A stretch of 64,000 nt of DNA from Galerina marginata (lineage: Eukaryota > Basidiomycota > Agaricomycetes > Agaricales > Galerinaceae), in assembly GCA_023014335.1 (NCBI GenBank), contig JAECYW010000009.1, positions 992,001 through 1,056,000 of the forward strand, read 5' to 3'. Both the position numbers and the translations under genes were made by a program. Under the pieces are notes generated by a model that was not told the origin of the DNA, did not search any database, and was given only the letters and a program-made list of their open reading frames with translations. Below are positions 36,823 through 49,227 of this stretch, one piece after another. How positions within the stretch are numbered: the first letter of the stretch is position 1; each line of letters opens with the position of its first letter.

Positions 36823-38096
36823 ATGCCCGCCTGCTTGCCAGTCATGGATATGGTACCCCTGGAAATTTGGTGGACGATTATTAGGCTCGCTGTGGGAGAA
36901 CACACCGGCGAAGATAAGTTGGCAACGTGCTCTGGGGCTCTAAAATTCATTGGAGGAGAGGATTCGGAAGAGACAAAGGCATTTAAGGCCTCCTTGGTGC
37001 GTGCATCCATAATTCCAAAGCTAGTGGCGAATAATAGTTAATGCCATTGCCGTCATAGGTAACAAGTAGATCACTTGTACGGGTCAACAAGGCCTGGTAT
37101 CAAATGGCATCACCTTTCTTATACGAATACGTCCTTCTTGGTAGAGGACGAAGTATTGTTCCTGTTCTAGATGCAATGAAGAAGTCACAGCTCATGGTTG
37201 ATGAAAATTCATCTGGACATCCGATTGGGTGGTGGACAAAGAGGCTCGATGTAAAGATGCGGGATATGGCCCACGAACCCATACAGACACTAAAGGCACT
37301 GGCAGGTATAATGACCTGTCTTCCCAACCTTCGAATCTTGATCTTCTCTGTTACCGGGCATGGGTACGATCTGATACCCACGCTTCCTTCTGTCGTATTG
37401 CGTTCCCTTTCTTGCCCGGAAACCCTCAGAGCTGTCCACTGGCATACAGATCTCCTTCATCCCGAGGCAAACGACTGGACCTCATTTCTTGAACATCACC
37501 CAAACATCGAATCCCTCCGGAGCAGGATTTCGGTCACAACAGGTAAAGATAAAAAAGTCAGGTTACATTCACTAAGAACGATCGAGATCCTATGGAGTCC
37601 CTTCTGGGATCTTACCTGTTTGGACCTTCCTGCCCTCCAGTCAGCTATATGCCGCGAGCCCGGTGAAGGCAATCGCTTATTTCCTCAGCTGGGCCCTGCA
37701 CTCACAACCGTCCAATTTAATGTTGTCAACGACCTTGAGGAGCTCCCTTTATTCAAAACCTCCTGCCCTAATCTTCTGCAAATCAATTTCAGGCTCTCGG
37801 AATGGTACGAACTCGACAACGTTGATATCGCCCGCCAACAGTTTCCTCCATCAGTCAATACCCTCGGTATTCAAATTGTTCGAGGCCAATTGTCAAAAAT
37901 GCTGGCAAAGGAATTATGGGATGATATCTTACCAAGGATTGTCAGTCCAGCTCCGACTTTAAAAGTCATCAAATTTCAAGGGAATTTGACGGTTCGTTCC
38001 TTGAGAAAGTTCCCAGATGCATTGAGGGAAGGAGTACAGCGAATGAAGACTTTGGGCACGGTTGTACTTGACAACGAGAGTCATCCAATGCTGTAG
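36823..38096 (+). CDS. F-box protein (Agaricomycete type)
   Basis: Two exons, 36823-36996 and 37059-38096; the GT-AG intron 36997-37058 keeps the frame. The N-terminus carries an F-box start (DMVPLEIWWTIIRLAVGE), continuing after the intron with VTSRSLVRVNKAWYQMASP and FLYEYVLLG, the usual form in Agaricomycete F-box proteins. The rest has irregular leucine-rich segments (MTCLPNLRILIF, HSLRTIEILWSPFWDL, TSCPNLLQINFRL). About 400 residues. It is a different subfamily from the three paralogs at 28.3, 34.3 and 45.7 kb. It probably recruits a substrate to an SCF ubiquitin ligase, by family. Start could be Met 36823 or Met 36844, directly before the F-box. It converges with chitin synthase, 440 nt apart. 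Confidence 0.75.
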
Positions 38097-38536
38097 GTAC
38101 TGTCATGTCTTCTCCAATGTTGAGTAGTCCACGAACATCAGAAAATTGAGTGCTCGCTCAGTATGGGCCCTGTGCCATGTAGTTATGTATTACCGTACTC
38201 ATAGTATATACAGCACCATTAACTCTAGGTCTGCCTCAAACAAGACCTTGAAAATTATTCAATAACAAGGATTCCACACGATTCGAGACGAGATGGCAGG
38301 ATCTACTTATGCAATTATGGCTTAAACATGACGTGCAGGGTCCGAGTGTAAAGATGGTAGTACTTGTAGGTGTGGCTATATTAATGTTCGTCAGAGGGAG
38401 CAAGGTCCGATGTACTGGTAGGTTCAACGACTAAACGAAAGGCATGGAGAAGTTCGTGACGTTATGGTTCCAAAAAAGAGGGAGTGGATAAGGAACGGTA
38501 AAAAAGTGTGTCCACGAGAAAGCAAATAATTGTCAT
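38097..38536. other. Convergent 3' region
   Basis: AT-rich stretch between the F-box gene (plus) and the chitin synthase gene (minus). It holds 3' ends of both; no gene seen. Confidence 0.6.
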
Positions 38537-41500
38537 CTAATTTTGGTTGAGCAGAATCCGATCGATAGATGCGTTAATGACCGCTTTGCGCGATGTCAGG
38601 TCCATTCCGAAATGGTCCTCAAGCTGCCGCCGAATCTCGCGTTTGGTGATGGAGTTGAGGTCGGCTGAACGCAGCACTTGTTGAACGGCGAGGTCAATGT
38701 CCATGTCCGACGGTCCACCGCCGAGGTCACCGTCCTCAGGACTGTGTGTCCTGGGAATGGGAATATCCAAGTAGTTAGTGATTGGACGCGAGGGCGTTGG
38801 CTGAAGGAGTGCTGTGTCTGGTGAAACATGGAAAGGTGATTGTGGCGTGTTACGGCCAGACTGATATCCAGGTGGAGGGTGCATTCCAAATTGTGATGGT
38901 GCTGGCGAGAAACTCCGTGGCTCGTAGAAGGTTTCACGTCCATAGATCGACGCCGTATGTGACTCGGGGTAACCGTCATTTTTGATCTTGTTTGGAGGCA
39001 CCCAAGAGCCAATACTGTGATTTGATTCTTTATCCCATAGTTCGTTTTCCTGCGGCAAAGGTCAATAGCAGAAATGATTGAATTTTGATGTGTACTTACG
39101 TAGTCACTCCATGACTTCAAAGGGATAGATCGAGGATCGAATTTCCCTTCATCCTAAAGAAGGAAAACTGAGAAACCGTAACTGTCGTCAACAGAAAAGT
39201 TAGACTTACATGAACAATCATTTTCTTCCCAGATTCTCCCAAGACGAGACGAGTCTGACCCCAAGAGAAATCGTCCATCTTCCAGAATGAATAAAGGGGA
39301 AGGAAGAAAGAGAAGGCAGGAATGGCAAGGATGTAGAAGATCATCCACCCAATCATGTCCCATTTACGCCTCATGACGAAGACAAGAGCTTGGACACCAT
39401 AGACAGCCGCAATCATGATCAAGGACAGTGTCGGGATGGACTTGCCCAGACCAGCAACCAAGTAAATGAGGTACGCGATCTGAATGGTCATCAGTAAGTA
39501 CATTGGTGTAAATAAACGAGGAACTTACGTAGGCAACAGTGACAGGCTGAATGAGAGTAGACAAAAGGTCGATCATGACCACAAAGCGCATTGAGAAACA
39601 GCAGAAACCACAAAGTTGGTCCAGGAAAATAAGTTCTCCAAGATTGTGGACAGTCGAGTTGATCCAGCGTCGACGTTGCGACAACAAAACTTGCCAGTCG
39701 TCAGGAGCCACGGTGTAAGCATGAGCATCGCGGATGAACTGTGTCTTGAACCGAGGGAAATGTTTGAGAAGCAGGGTCGTCAGGTATCGATCTTCACCAA
39801 GATGCAGAAGATTCTTCATGTGCAGGGTATCGACGCGGTTCTCAGAATAATCGGTGATCAGCTGGTTCGCGATGAGTAGCGGCTTGTGTGTGTCGGGGGT
39901 CCGTAGCCGATAGAGCGTGAAACAACCAGGCAAACAAGTTACAGAACCGAAAAGACTTTCGAATGCCTTGGCCATATGATGCGAAATGAAGTACTCGTAC
40001 ACCTAGAATAAAGTTAGATCGGATAATAGTTGACCAAGGGTCTGAGTTTCTTACCTGCATCATTGTAATCAAAGATTGTTTCGCGTTGGCCAGCTCAGTT
40101 TCTCCGCAAGCACCCAGTAACTTCTTGTCATGAATCATGCTAAAGCAAAATCAATTGAGGAAGGTTGAGAGTAAACTTTTTGACTTACGCAGATATAAGG
40201 CGGTTGACTGAAAGAGGGTCGACGGTCGTATCGGCATCCACCATGAAAAGATACTCATAGAAAGATGGATTGACACCGATGACATTCTTGATTTGGTGGT
40301 ACATCTCGAGTTCCAGCGGGTTCATTGGCGAGTTGAAGTGGACCTAAGGAACATATTCAACAGACCTGAAAGAGTAAATGAACAATAAAAACAAACCTTG
40401 TTTAAGAAGTGCATCAATAGCATCTGCGAGTCTCGTTTACCACGATTACCAGGACGAGCACGCTCCGTTGGCTTTCCTATCTTGACAATGACCAAGTACG
40501 GGACGACGTGACCTGAACATTCGTAAAGTCCAGAGTAAACTTTACCCATGTTGTGCTGCTTGGCTCCTTCACCGAGTGACATGAAGCTGAGAGGTTCAGG
40601 GTCCAAATTGGGGTCGGCTCCAAGGATATCCAACACGATACGAGGTGTAGGCCGATCGTTACCCGAACCGACAATCATACCATCGCAGATGACGACCAGG
40701 AGCTTGCGCTTGTCATCATACTTCATCTGGGCAAGAGAATCGATAGTTCTGCGCAACGAAACGTCGCCTTCGGTATAACACGGAACTTGGCAGATGACGA
40801 ATTTGTCATGGTCCTCAGGAGCGCGAGCAGCACCGAAATTGATGGACGCCAAAAACTTGAAGCCGATGATCGACACCATGATGATGGACAGAATGAGCAA
40901 GATATAGTTGGCGAAAAGACATTGAGGCGACTGGCGATTGTCGACCTTGCCAACCAGGAACAGATTCCGCAAGCACACCTTTTGGCGTGCTAAAATATCC
41001 CTGTCGATGTTGAGCGAGTTCAGCCTCTTCGTAATATCTGACCCGGCGTTGAACTTGAATAGGTCCAAGATATCACCAGACATGAAGTTCACGTCCGTCC
41101 CTCCAGGTGCTTGCGTACCCTGTGGCGTCCTGATTGCAGGCGGACTGGTTAAATACGTGGAAACATCGTAGATCAATCCGTTGTAGATGGCGATGGATTG
41201 GCCTGCACTGGCATGATTCCGAATCTCCCGAGGAGTCATTCCGACAAAGCCTACGCGAGCCTGGTACCGCATCTCGACCATGCGCTCAAAGTACCAATCA
41301 GGACGAGAGTCGTTGGTGAAAACACGGAAATCATGATATACGGAATTGACGTCGGTGTTGTTCTTCGAGTCCAAAACGACGTACGGGCTGACAGAGCCAG
41401 AGATACCGTTGCAGAGGGCACTGACCTGTAAAAACATCAGTTAATAAATGCACCAAATTTTTCATCGAGAAACGAACCTGCACAGGGAAAATACTATCCG

Positions 41501-44500
41501 CCGATTGACCGCCATATTTCAGGATAGACTTGACAGGAACTACACCCACAACGCGATGATGGGTCTCCGCGACCGCCGTCAAGTCGAACACTTCACCGCG
41601 AATCGAAGTGAGGACGTTATTAGGACTAAGGACGCTGGAATGGGAAGCCAGTTCAGCAGAATTAAAAATATGTTCCGTGGGGCAGATAACAACGCCGAGC
41701 ACAGCGATGACGAACACCGCACAACCACAGATAAACCAGATGATCAAGTTGAGGGCCAGTTTCTCGCGCCATGCTTGTCGCACGTCCATGCGCTTCATCC
41801 TGCCGACGTATGTCAGGAGAGGCGTCGGAACCCACCACGTCAACATCCAGCACATTGCAACCCAGCGACGGCGAGCTGAGCTCTCCTTCAGAATCTCCGT
41901 CGTTTCTCCTTCTTGGATCTCGCCTGCCAGAGCCTCCTTCTCCATCAGCCCCCTCTTGTCGGTGTTCTGGAACATGTTGCGAGAAGGAGCGTAGGACTCA
42001 GACCCGAAATGGGACACCGAATCATCCCGCTGGCTCGTAAACTTGCTGCGAGCATCAAAGTCATCGCTCCGGACAGATTTATTCTCTTCGTAGTCGTCGT
42101 CGTATAGGTCTGCTCTTTGGAATGGAGACGCGTTGGAAACAAGAGGTAGCTGTTGGTTGGAGGCTCCGTAAGCGTCCGAGTAATTGTTATTTCCCCAAGG
42201 AGACGGTTCCAGCTCTTCGTTAGGTGATCGATAAGGTGCATACGGATCGTTGATTCCCCGTGGATCAAGGCCGGCCTCAGCTTCAGCATCACGCAGACGG
42301 TTTCTCTTCTGCTCCTCGACATCGCGCGACCGAAGCTGGTCCTCGAACTTGTGGAAAGCCCGTTGTGACAGGAAGACCTAGACCGACATTGTAAACCGAA
42401 AGAGGCTTCCAACTGATATAAAATGTCTCGTACCTTGTGCGTGCCCAGAACCAAATCCTTCTCGCCCAAACCAAACGTGGTCCTCGCCTGAGCAATAATC
42501 TCCCTATCGTCGCCCTCCGAAACACCCCCAGCCACCAACCCCTCACTATAACGATCGCAGAATTCCTCCGGGGTCATCCCAACCTCAAAGAAATTAACAG
42601 AGCGCCTCGCGACCTCTGTCAGACCAACACCCTTGACCTGACCCTTGACGCTCCGGCCCTCCAGTTGGTTCGGTAACTGGGAGTCGTTGGGGTTTATGCA
42701 GAAAATGTACCACGGCTGGGTCTCGTCGATGGTCTCGAAAAGTGTATCCAAAGCAGCTTTGAACTCGCCGGCAACGCACGGACTCGAGCCAGTGAGATTT
42801 CCTGCGCCGTGGGTGTCGTCGTCGTCTCTATCCTTCTCCTCAATATCGACGCCTTCCTTCAGAGTTGGCATGCGCTTGACTGCACTCTTTCTCCTTGTCG
42901 ATGGCGCTCTCATTGGTTTGACGGCCTGCTGGGCTGCCACGATGGTATCTTCATTCCGTGGATGGGCCTGGGTGGCGATAGCCTTGGCGGAGAAGAGGCC
43001 CTTGACGAAAGGGTTGATAGAACCAGTACCCTCGAGTCCATCGGCGACGCCCCGCAGCAACGACACAAAGTCGGGGTTGATAGCATCCAAGTTGCGATCG
43101 AGGAAGCCTTCCGACGAATAGGTAACAGAACCGTTGTAGTGGTTGACTGTGAAAGATGGGAAGCCCGACCTGTCAAGCGTGCCCGTCTTGAAGGACGAAT
43201 GATTACCCCAGCGCTTGGTGAACGCCTCCACCATCGTGTGGTCGGTCTTCTTGGGCTGCCGACGCGCTTGGTCGTCCATGATGTGGACGAGGCCGCCTGG
43301 CGAGTTCTGCAGCAGGCGAATGCATTCCGTGTTATCGAAATATGGAACTTGGGGCACGAAGCGCGATACGCCCTCGACGTTGTACTCGTTGACATGCTTC
43401 TCGAAGAGGCTGCGCTGGATCCAATTCTGGAGACGTTCGTTGGCAAAGTTGATGCAAAACTGATCAAGGGAGTTGGGGCGGCTGGACATATTTTGCGGTC
43501 CAGGCAGGTCGAAAAGGCCAATAAATGTGCTGAAGTCCTCCTTGCATAATCGCTGGTTGATGTGCTCGTTCAGCCAGGCGAAAAGAAGGGAGTATAAAGT
43601 CTTCGCGAGATCGTCTCTGTTGTCCGAAGCGCCGTCGGGGTCGAGGAAGACGGTGCACAGCTCCTTCTTGACAAGCTTCGTCTTGTATGACAAAGCCGCT
43701 TCTAGCGCGGCTGGCTGAATACCAAGAAAATCGGCCACAATCTCCAACATGTCGGTATTGCGGACAACAGCGGCGTCTTCATTGCGGTGGCGGTCAATGG
43801 TGAACTCGAGATTGCCCAGATGGAGAATAGCAGCAACCAGCTGGCACGTCTGCGCGACGTGACGTTTCGAGAATCCGATGGTCTTGAGAGCTATTTTCAG
43901 CTGATCGAATCGCTGTCCATCATCATCATGGCCTCCTGTTGGTCTTGCTGTGCTTGTCCCACGCTGTCCCAGGTAGCGGTAGGCCGTCTTTTCGAGCAAA
44001 TGGAGATGCTGCCGCTCTTCTGGCGATGCACCGGCGACGAGGTAGTAGAAAATATGAAAATTTCGCTCGCCCGAGGGCACGGCGGCGACACGATTCCTCT
44101 CGAGGTAGTAGTCGAGCGTCTTCACGCCATTGAGCCTTCCCTTATCTGAGAACTGAAGTTCGGTGTATTTCCCGAACCGGGAGGCGTTGGGGTTGAAAAG
44201 GGTACGGGCATTTCCAAACGACTCGAGCACGAATTCCGCTGCAGGGACTTGATTGGCGAGTTTGGAGCCCTTCTTGCCGGGGTTGCTAACGCTAAGCTCC
44301 AGTAGTGATTTGATGGCCAGTCGTCGATTTTCCGATTTGCCACTACTCGTTTCTCCACTAGGCAGGGATGAGTACAACGCCAACTCCACACCAAGAACCA
44401 TGCCCACCTGAAGACCAGACACTGATCCTGCGTTGTCCGTCGCATGTGGTAATAAGCGTTGTTCGCAATCTGGAATATGTGCGGCGGCAACCGGTCCTTC

Positions 44501-44751
44501 ACCTCTGACGAGTCCCGGTATTCTGCGGCATACTTGTGCAGGACGGCATCCGCATTGGAGGCAACGTATTTGTGGGGGTTGAGGGCGACAAGTCCAGAGG
44601 TTCCAATGTTGGTATAAATGGTATCTGTCATAAATCTTTCGCGGAGGCAGGCGACGATAATGTCGTCTGAAATGGGGGAGAGCCGGGCAAGGTCGGTGGC
44701 GGCCTCCAAGCGTTGGTGGGCACTCATCGTTCCCGAAGACTGCCTGTTCAT
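38537..44751 (-). CDS. Chitin synthase with myosin motor domain (class V type)
   Basis: Ten exons, nine introns (44358-44407, 42378-42433, 41426-41477, 40344-40396, 40140-40188, 40003-40054, 39480-39528, 39154-39209, 39050-39099); the coding length gives 1915 residues in one frame. Order: myosin-like motor ([17 protein letters not shown]-loop GETSSGKSE rebuilt across intron 1; [30 protein letters not shown]), helices near [15 protein letters not shown], a cytochrome-b5-like region ([13 protein letters not shown]), then the GT2 catalytic domain. That domain has [41 protein letters not shown] and the QRRRW product motif. Three C-terminal helices precede a DEK_C domain ([19 protein letters not shown]). 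It polymerises UDP-GlcNAc into chitin at the plasma membrane; the motor domain helps localisation in related fungi. Start at 44751 is a conserved-looking [13 protein letters not shown]. Confidence 0.92.
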
Positions 44752-45669
44752 CGTTGAAGAAGCTGAGCGGGCACCTAAGACCGCTCAATAAGCCTTTTGC
44801 TGTGGTTTTGGGGGAGGAAAGAGGGAGGGAGCGTCGTCGTGGTCGTGGTGTAAGAAACTGTTACCAAACTTCCCACGTGTTTTCTGGACCCTAACTGACG
44901 TACACAAACTGGGAATCTCCTCGTTTTGTTTTCCCAATCCCTCGAATACAAAGCAATCAAATGCGACAAACTGATGGTCATATAAAGTATGTGTTATGGA
45001 TGGATCTTCTAATATTCTACCGAATTTCATGAATTAATAAACGACCTCTTGACGCTGTGTGTTCGTTATTTATATCACTTGGGTGAAAGTCGCCGCACTG
45101 TGAATGAAAATGCCCAAGACAGTGCCGGAGAGGCGTTTTGACCGGCTGTCAAGTATTTAGCCCATGGAACTAGCCCATGGAACTAGCCTCTAGCTGTGTT
45201 TTGCATACTTGTCGCGTAGGCCCTGCCAGCGTCGCTTTGTCACGGAGTGATGGAGATGGAGATGGGAATGGGGTGCAAAATGTGGCAGAACGTGGGCTCT
45301 GGCCATAGATACGCGGGGTGCTCACTAATAATATGTAACATGGGAAGAGAAGACGGAGGAAAGGCAGGAGTCCGTCGGCCTTAGCCGCAGGCGGGCGATC
45401 GGGATTCACGGATGGACGGATGGAATTCGAAACTGGGGTCGGACAGGGGGTGTATCAAAACGCTCTGTAGACTGTCGAGTCTGTCGTACAACAATTACAC
45501 TCTTCAAAAAACAAGAATATGGTAAAAATACCTATGATAAGATATAGGCGTGCCAAAGGGAAGCAAGTGGATATTCGTGAGAGTGGTGTATCGAAGGAGC
45601 CTCCGTCGCGGTAAAGGCACCTCGGGAATGACGAAATGATAATGATAAATCTAATTTCAAAAGCGCCCG
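44752..45669. other. Intergenic, chitin synthase promoter side
   Basis: Contains the promoter of the minus-strand chitin synthase and the 3' end of the next minus-strand gene. A short tandem duplication of AACTAGCCCATGG lies near 45157-45186. No gene seen. Confidence 0.55.
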
Positions 45670-47305
45670 TTACGATGACGCAACCGCCACCTGCTTCGCC
45701 CGCTCAAAAGCTACCGCCTCTTGGCGGACCGTCTGGTACATCTGTATCATCTCATGCACCTGCAGCCACCGGTCCACATCATGTCCCTCATACGGGTACA
45801 CCGACCTCAGTCGGGGGAACAAATAGTCGATATGCCGTGCTAAATGCAGCATATCCCTCAACTCCCAAGGGTCGTCCGCACTGGCGATCGTAAGCGCCTG
45901 CAGATCGTGTGCAGGCGTATGCGGGGACCCAGTAGAGACGAAGGTCAGCGCGTCGCTCGTGTTGAGAGGTATTCGTAGGTGCCGTAGCTTCGGAGACAGT
46001 TGGGCAAGGGTGCGCAGTGATGTGATTGTAGGTCGAGGATTCCCTGTGCCGATGAAGGGAAGCAAAAGGGTGGTCATATCCGGCCACGCCCTAGCAATGT
46101 CCCCAATGTTCTCGTCTGTGAGCTCCATGGAATATCCCTCCAGCCTGAGGTACGTCAATTTCTGCAGAGGGAGCAGCGGAGACAGAACTGCCATGTTCAG
46201 CTCCTCGATATTTTCGTCCACCTGCTGATGCACCAGCGCGATGCGGCGGAGTGTATCTTTCCACCTTGAGACAACCTCCTCCAGGAAATCTTTCTTGTCG
46301 ACTGGAGGATTCGTAGGAGAAACGGCTACAAATGTCTCCAGGTGAGGGGTCGCGATATGTGGTAGGAAAGCTTGGATAAAGGGCACTGGCGCCGTGATCA
46401 TAAAACTTTTGAGGTCTTTCAGACCGATATCCTTGTCCAGCGGAGCCATTGTCGAGTCGGTGAAATCAATAGCCAGGTCAACCAACCACGGAAGGGTGCC
46501 AATCTTCTCAATAATATCCAGATCCAGAGCTGTTCCCATGCCCGCCAGCTCCAGCTCCCTCAGATGCTCGAACTTGATCGCCATTGACACTGTGTCACGC
46601 GATAGGCCCCTCCCTCTCAGGATGATCTTCTCCATCTGCGCACCATCCGACGACAGCGTATAAAGCACCGTCCCGCACAACTTGTCCTCCACATTCGATA
46701 TATTCTCAAACTCTAGAGTTTGGAGAGACGGTGAAAGGAAGAGACAGATGCCAGAGATGAGGAAGTCGTTTTGACTCGTGGAAGGACAGTGTAGGTGGCG
46801 CAGGGACGGAAGGATGGGTGTGGCGCGCAGCTGGGCAAGGCGGAAGTAGACGTGCATCGCGATGTCCAGGCTATCCGGATCTCGTGTATACGAGAACTTC
46901 CGTATTCTCCTCGCGTACCAATCGAACCGCGCCCATTCCTCTTCGGATATCGGTCCTCTAAGAACCTAATATGGTGTTCAGAGAAAAATACCACACGGTT
47001 CAACAACCCTAAAGACTCACATAAGTTCCGTCGCTTTTTATAAAAGCAGGCAAAATCTTGAGCAGCGGGAACAGCGATTCCAGCGACCGCCATAATCTAT
47101 CCAGCGCCGGTTCAAGGAACGCCTTGCATGTCAGCGCAGCCCATAACAGATTTCTCCTGCTAATCCCCGCGTCTTCCGAGTCAAGGTCGTCCTCATACGC
47201 CAGATACTCGCAGATTTCGTCTATAATATCCGGATTGCTGTGAAAAGGCAGCCGAGGTTCGATTTTCAAGGGCCCTGCCGCCGCATCAGGAACCTGCAAG
47301 TCCAT
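45670..47305 (-). CDS. F-box/LRR-like protein, paralog 3 (F-box retained)
   Basis: Exons 47305-47021 and 46965-45670, intron 46966-47020 (GT-AG), 526 residues. The N-terminal 90 residues are a recognisable F-box region: IIDEICEYLAYED, then RRNLLWAALTCKAFLEPALD and RLWRSLESLFPLLKILP. The C-terminal part is LRR-like (FLSPSLQTLEFENI, FEHLRELELAGMGTAL, LQKLTYLRLEGYSMEL, SPKLRHLRIPL) and ends DYLFPRLRSVYPYEGHD, matching paralogs 1 and 2. The intron position (after SDGTY) is the same as in both of them. It probably acts as an SCF adaptor, by family. The chosen Met at 47305 precedes the F-box closely; Met at 47356 is an in-frame alternative. Confidence 0.75.
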
Positions 47306-47507
47306 CTGATCTGTTTTCTCTACGAAAGGCGAGAGCAGACATAGATTTGAACTCACTGTCGACGCTAGACGAGCGCCCGGGAGGCTCTTGAGGATGCGGT
47401 TCCGATCACAACTCAGTTTTTGACGCGCGTATCATAAACGGATTACGTAATACGAACAGAAATAATCCAAAGGCAAGTGATTAAAGTAATTCTGGAAGAC
47501 AGTAGAT

Positions 47508-48971
47508 CTAATCGAAAGGTACAGGCCGTATCCCAGGACCAGCCAACTTATGCCCCGCCTCTTTCTGCTTCTCCGACTGTGCTGCGGCGAACACAGAAGG
47601 AACAGGAATGCCACAACAGTCCCCCCATCCAACCTCCCTCTGCCCAGCCCCTCCGAGATCGGCGTGTGCATGCCCTCGATGGGCGTCATCCTGCGGTTCA
47701 TCAGACCTCGGCGTCTCCGGCCCATCATAAGTTAAGATAGATCCAAATAAAAAGTGTTGGATAACGGGCAGCTTTCCGAGGACCTCTGCGAGATACATTT
47801 TGATCATCCCAGAGTTTACTTTGTCCCATGTTTTGACCTGTCGATGGTTGAGAACGAGACTGACATAGAACATCAGGACGTACTGCAGAAATGTCGTCAA
47901 GCATGGGCGAATGCCATCGAAGTGACGCGGTTTTTATCTTTGGTCAAATGTAAGCCAGCGCTCCATCAACATGAAAAACCGGGCGCACTGAATTGATGAA
48001 CGCAATACACGCAAAATACATGTAGTGTTGCGAATACTCTTCAACAATTTCAGGATCATGGATGGATTTGGGCCTGATGTATTTGTGACCTGAGAATGAT
48101 GTTACAACCCAACTCTCCTGAGGTCTAAAATGACTCACCCCGTAATTGTGCGGCTCCAAACAGGAAAGGCAGGAAATGGTAATCATCCAAGCCCCAAACA
48201 CCATGCGATCCCGCAGGTTCAAGCCAATACGATGACTGTAGCACACGCATGATTTGGATGTATCTATCGCAGTTGTGAAGCTCCGGCAAAACGGTGAGAG
48301 GTCAAAGTCCTTACCTCCAGAAGATCCGTAGAACGATAGCCTTATGATCACTCTCCTGAAGGACTCCTAGCCTCTCCAGGCATATCCTAAGTGGAATGGG
48401 TTAGTGGTCGAATATGTGATTACAGAATCAAGAACGTACAGCCAACAAAGAAAATTTAGTTCCATTCCACTTCCATAGTCGATCCTCGTACGATTACCCC
48501 ATGCTTCGTTGAAATATAACGAAATTTCCTGAATACTCTCAGCTGGAAGGCCGGGTAAACCAGCATGAAGCGAAGGCGATCGCTGTCAAATCCATCAGCG
48601 AGTGGCCAACTCAAAAAGCCCAACCATACTCACTTCCGAGATCTTGTCATAGAACGTGCGGAACGCAGGGTTCCCAAACCGCGACGCAGAATTATCCACA
48701 GGCGGAGTCTCCTTCGCCGTCTTCTCCACCTCGTCAAGCAGACCTAGAACAGCTGCAACACCCTAATCATCTATATGTTTTTTTCGAACTTGCGCCGATC
48801 GATAGGCGTGCTCACGTTCGATGCCGGGCACTCGTCTGTCAGCTTCGATCCGACCACTGCATTGTTCAGGGTTTCGATGTATGATACGATGTCTTGGTGG
48901 GTTTTTGATTGTTGGAAGTATTCTAGTTGCTCTTTGGATAGGATGGCCTTGCGCGGAACTTGGTACGACAT
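47508..48971 (-). CDS. PP2A activator / peptidyl-prolyl isomerase (PTPA, Rrd type)
   Basis: Eight exons, 369 residues. Introns are 48763-48815, 48583-48633, 48387-48439, 48264-48314, 48090-48138, 47938-47988 and 47838-47883; total length is a multiple of three. Start [23 protein letters not shown] landmarks in order: [41 protein letters not shown] (rebuilt across an intron), [20 protein letters not shown] + [46 protein letters not shown] and [20 protein letters not shown]. The family activates protein phosphatase 2A catalytic subunits in cytosol and nucleus, with prolyl isomerase activity described. I cannot decide between Rrd1 and Rrd2. The C-terminus carries a roughly 70-residue Gly/Asp-rich tail beyond the core. 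A fragment of this gene is duplicated at about 54.9-55.0 kb. Confidence 0.9.
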
Positions 48972-49227
48972 GGTTTGAATGCAAGAGGTTTTCCAGACTC
49001 GGACCGCGAGCCCGCTGCTCATTTTGGACCTCAATGCTTACCTAACTGTACTCTCCACCCTCAACTTCCTGTAGGTTTCTCAACTGGGATCTGATAAATT
49101 TAAAATTGGGCCCCGTCGATACAAAGACGAGCCCTCCTACTGTCGGACTCGGTCATGAAGGTGAAAGCATTGCATAGTACAACAGTCCAATGATATATAG
49201 ATGAGCCTCCATCCACTGGCATCATCC

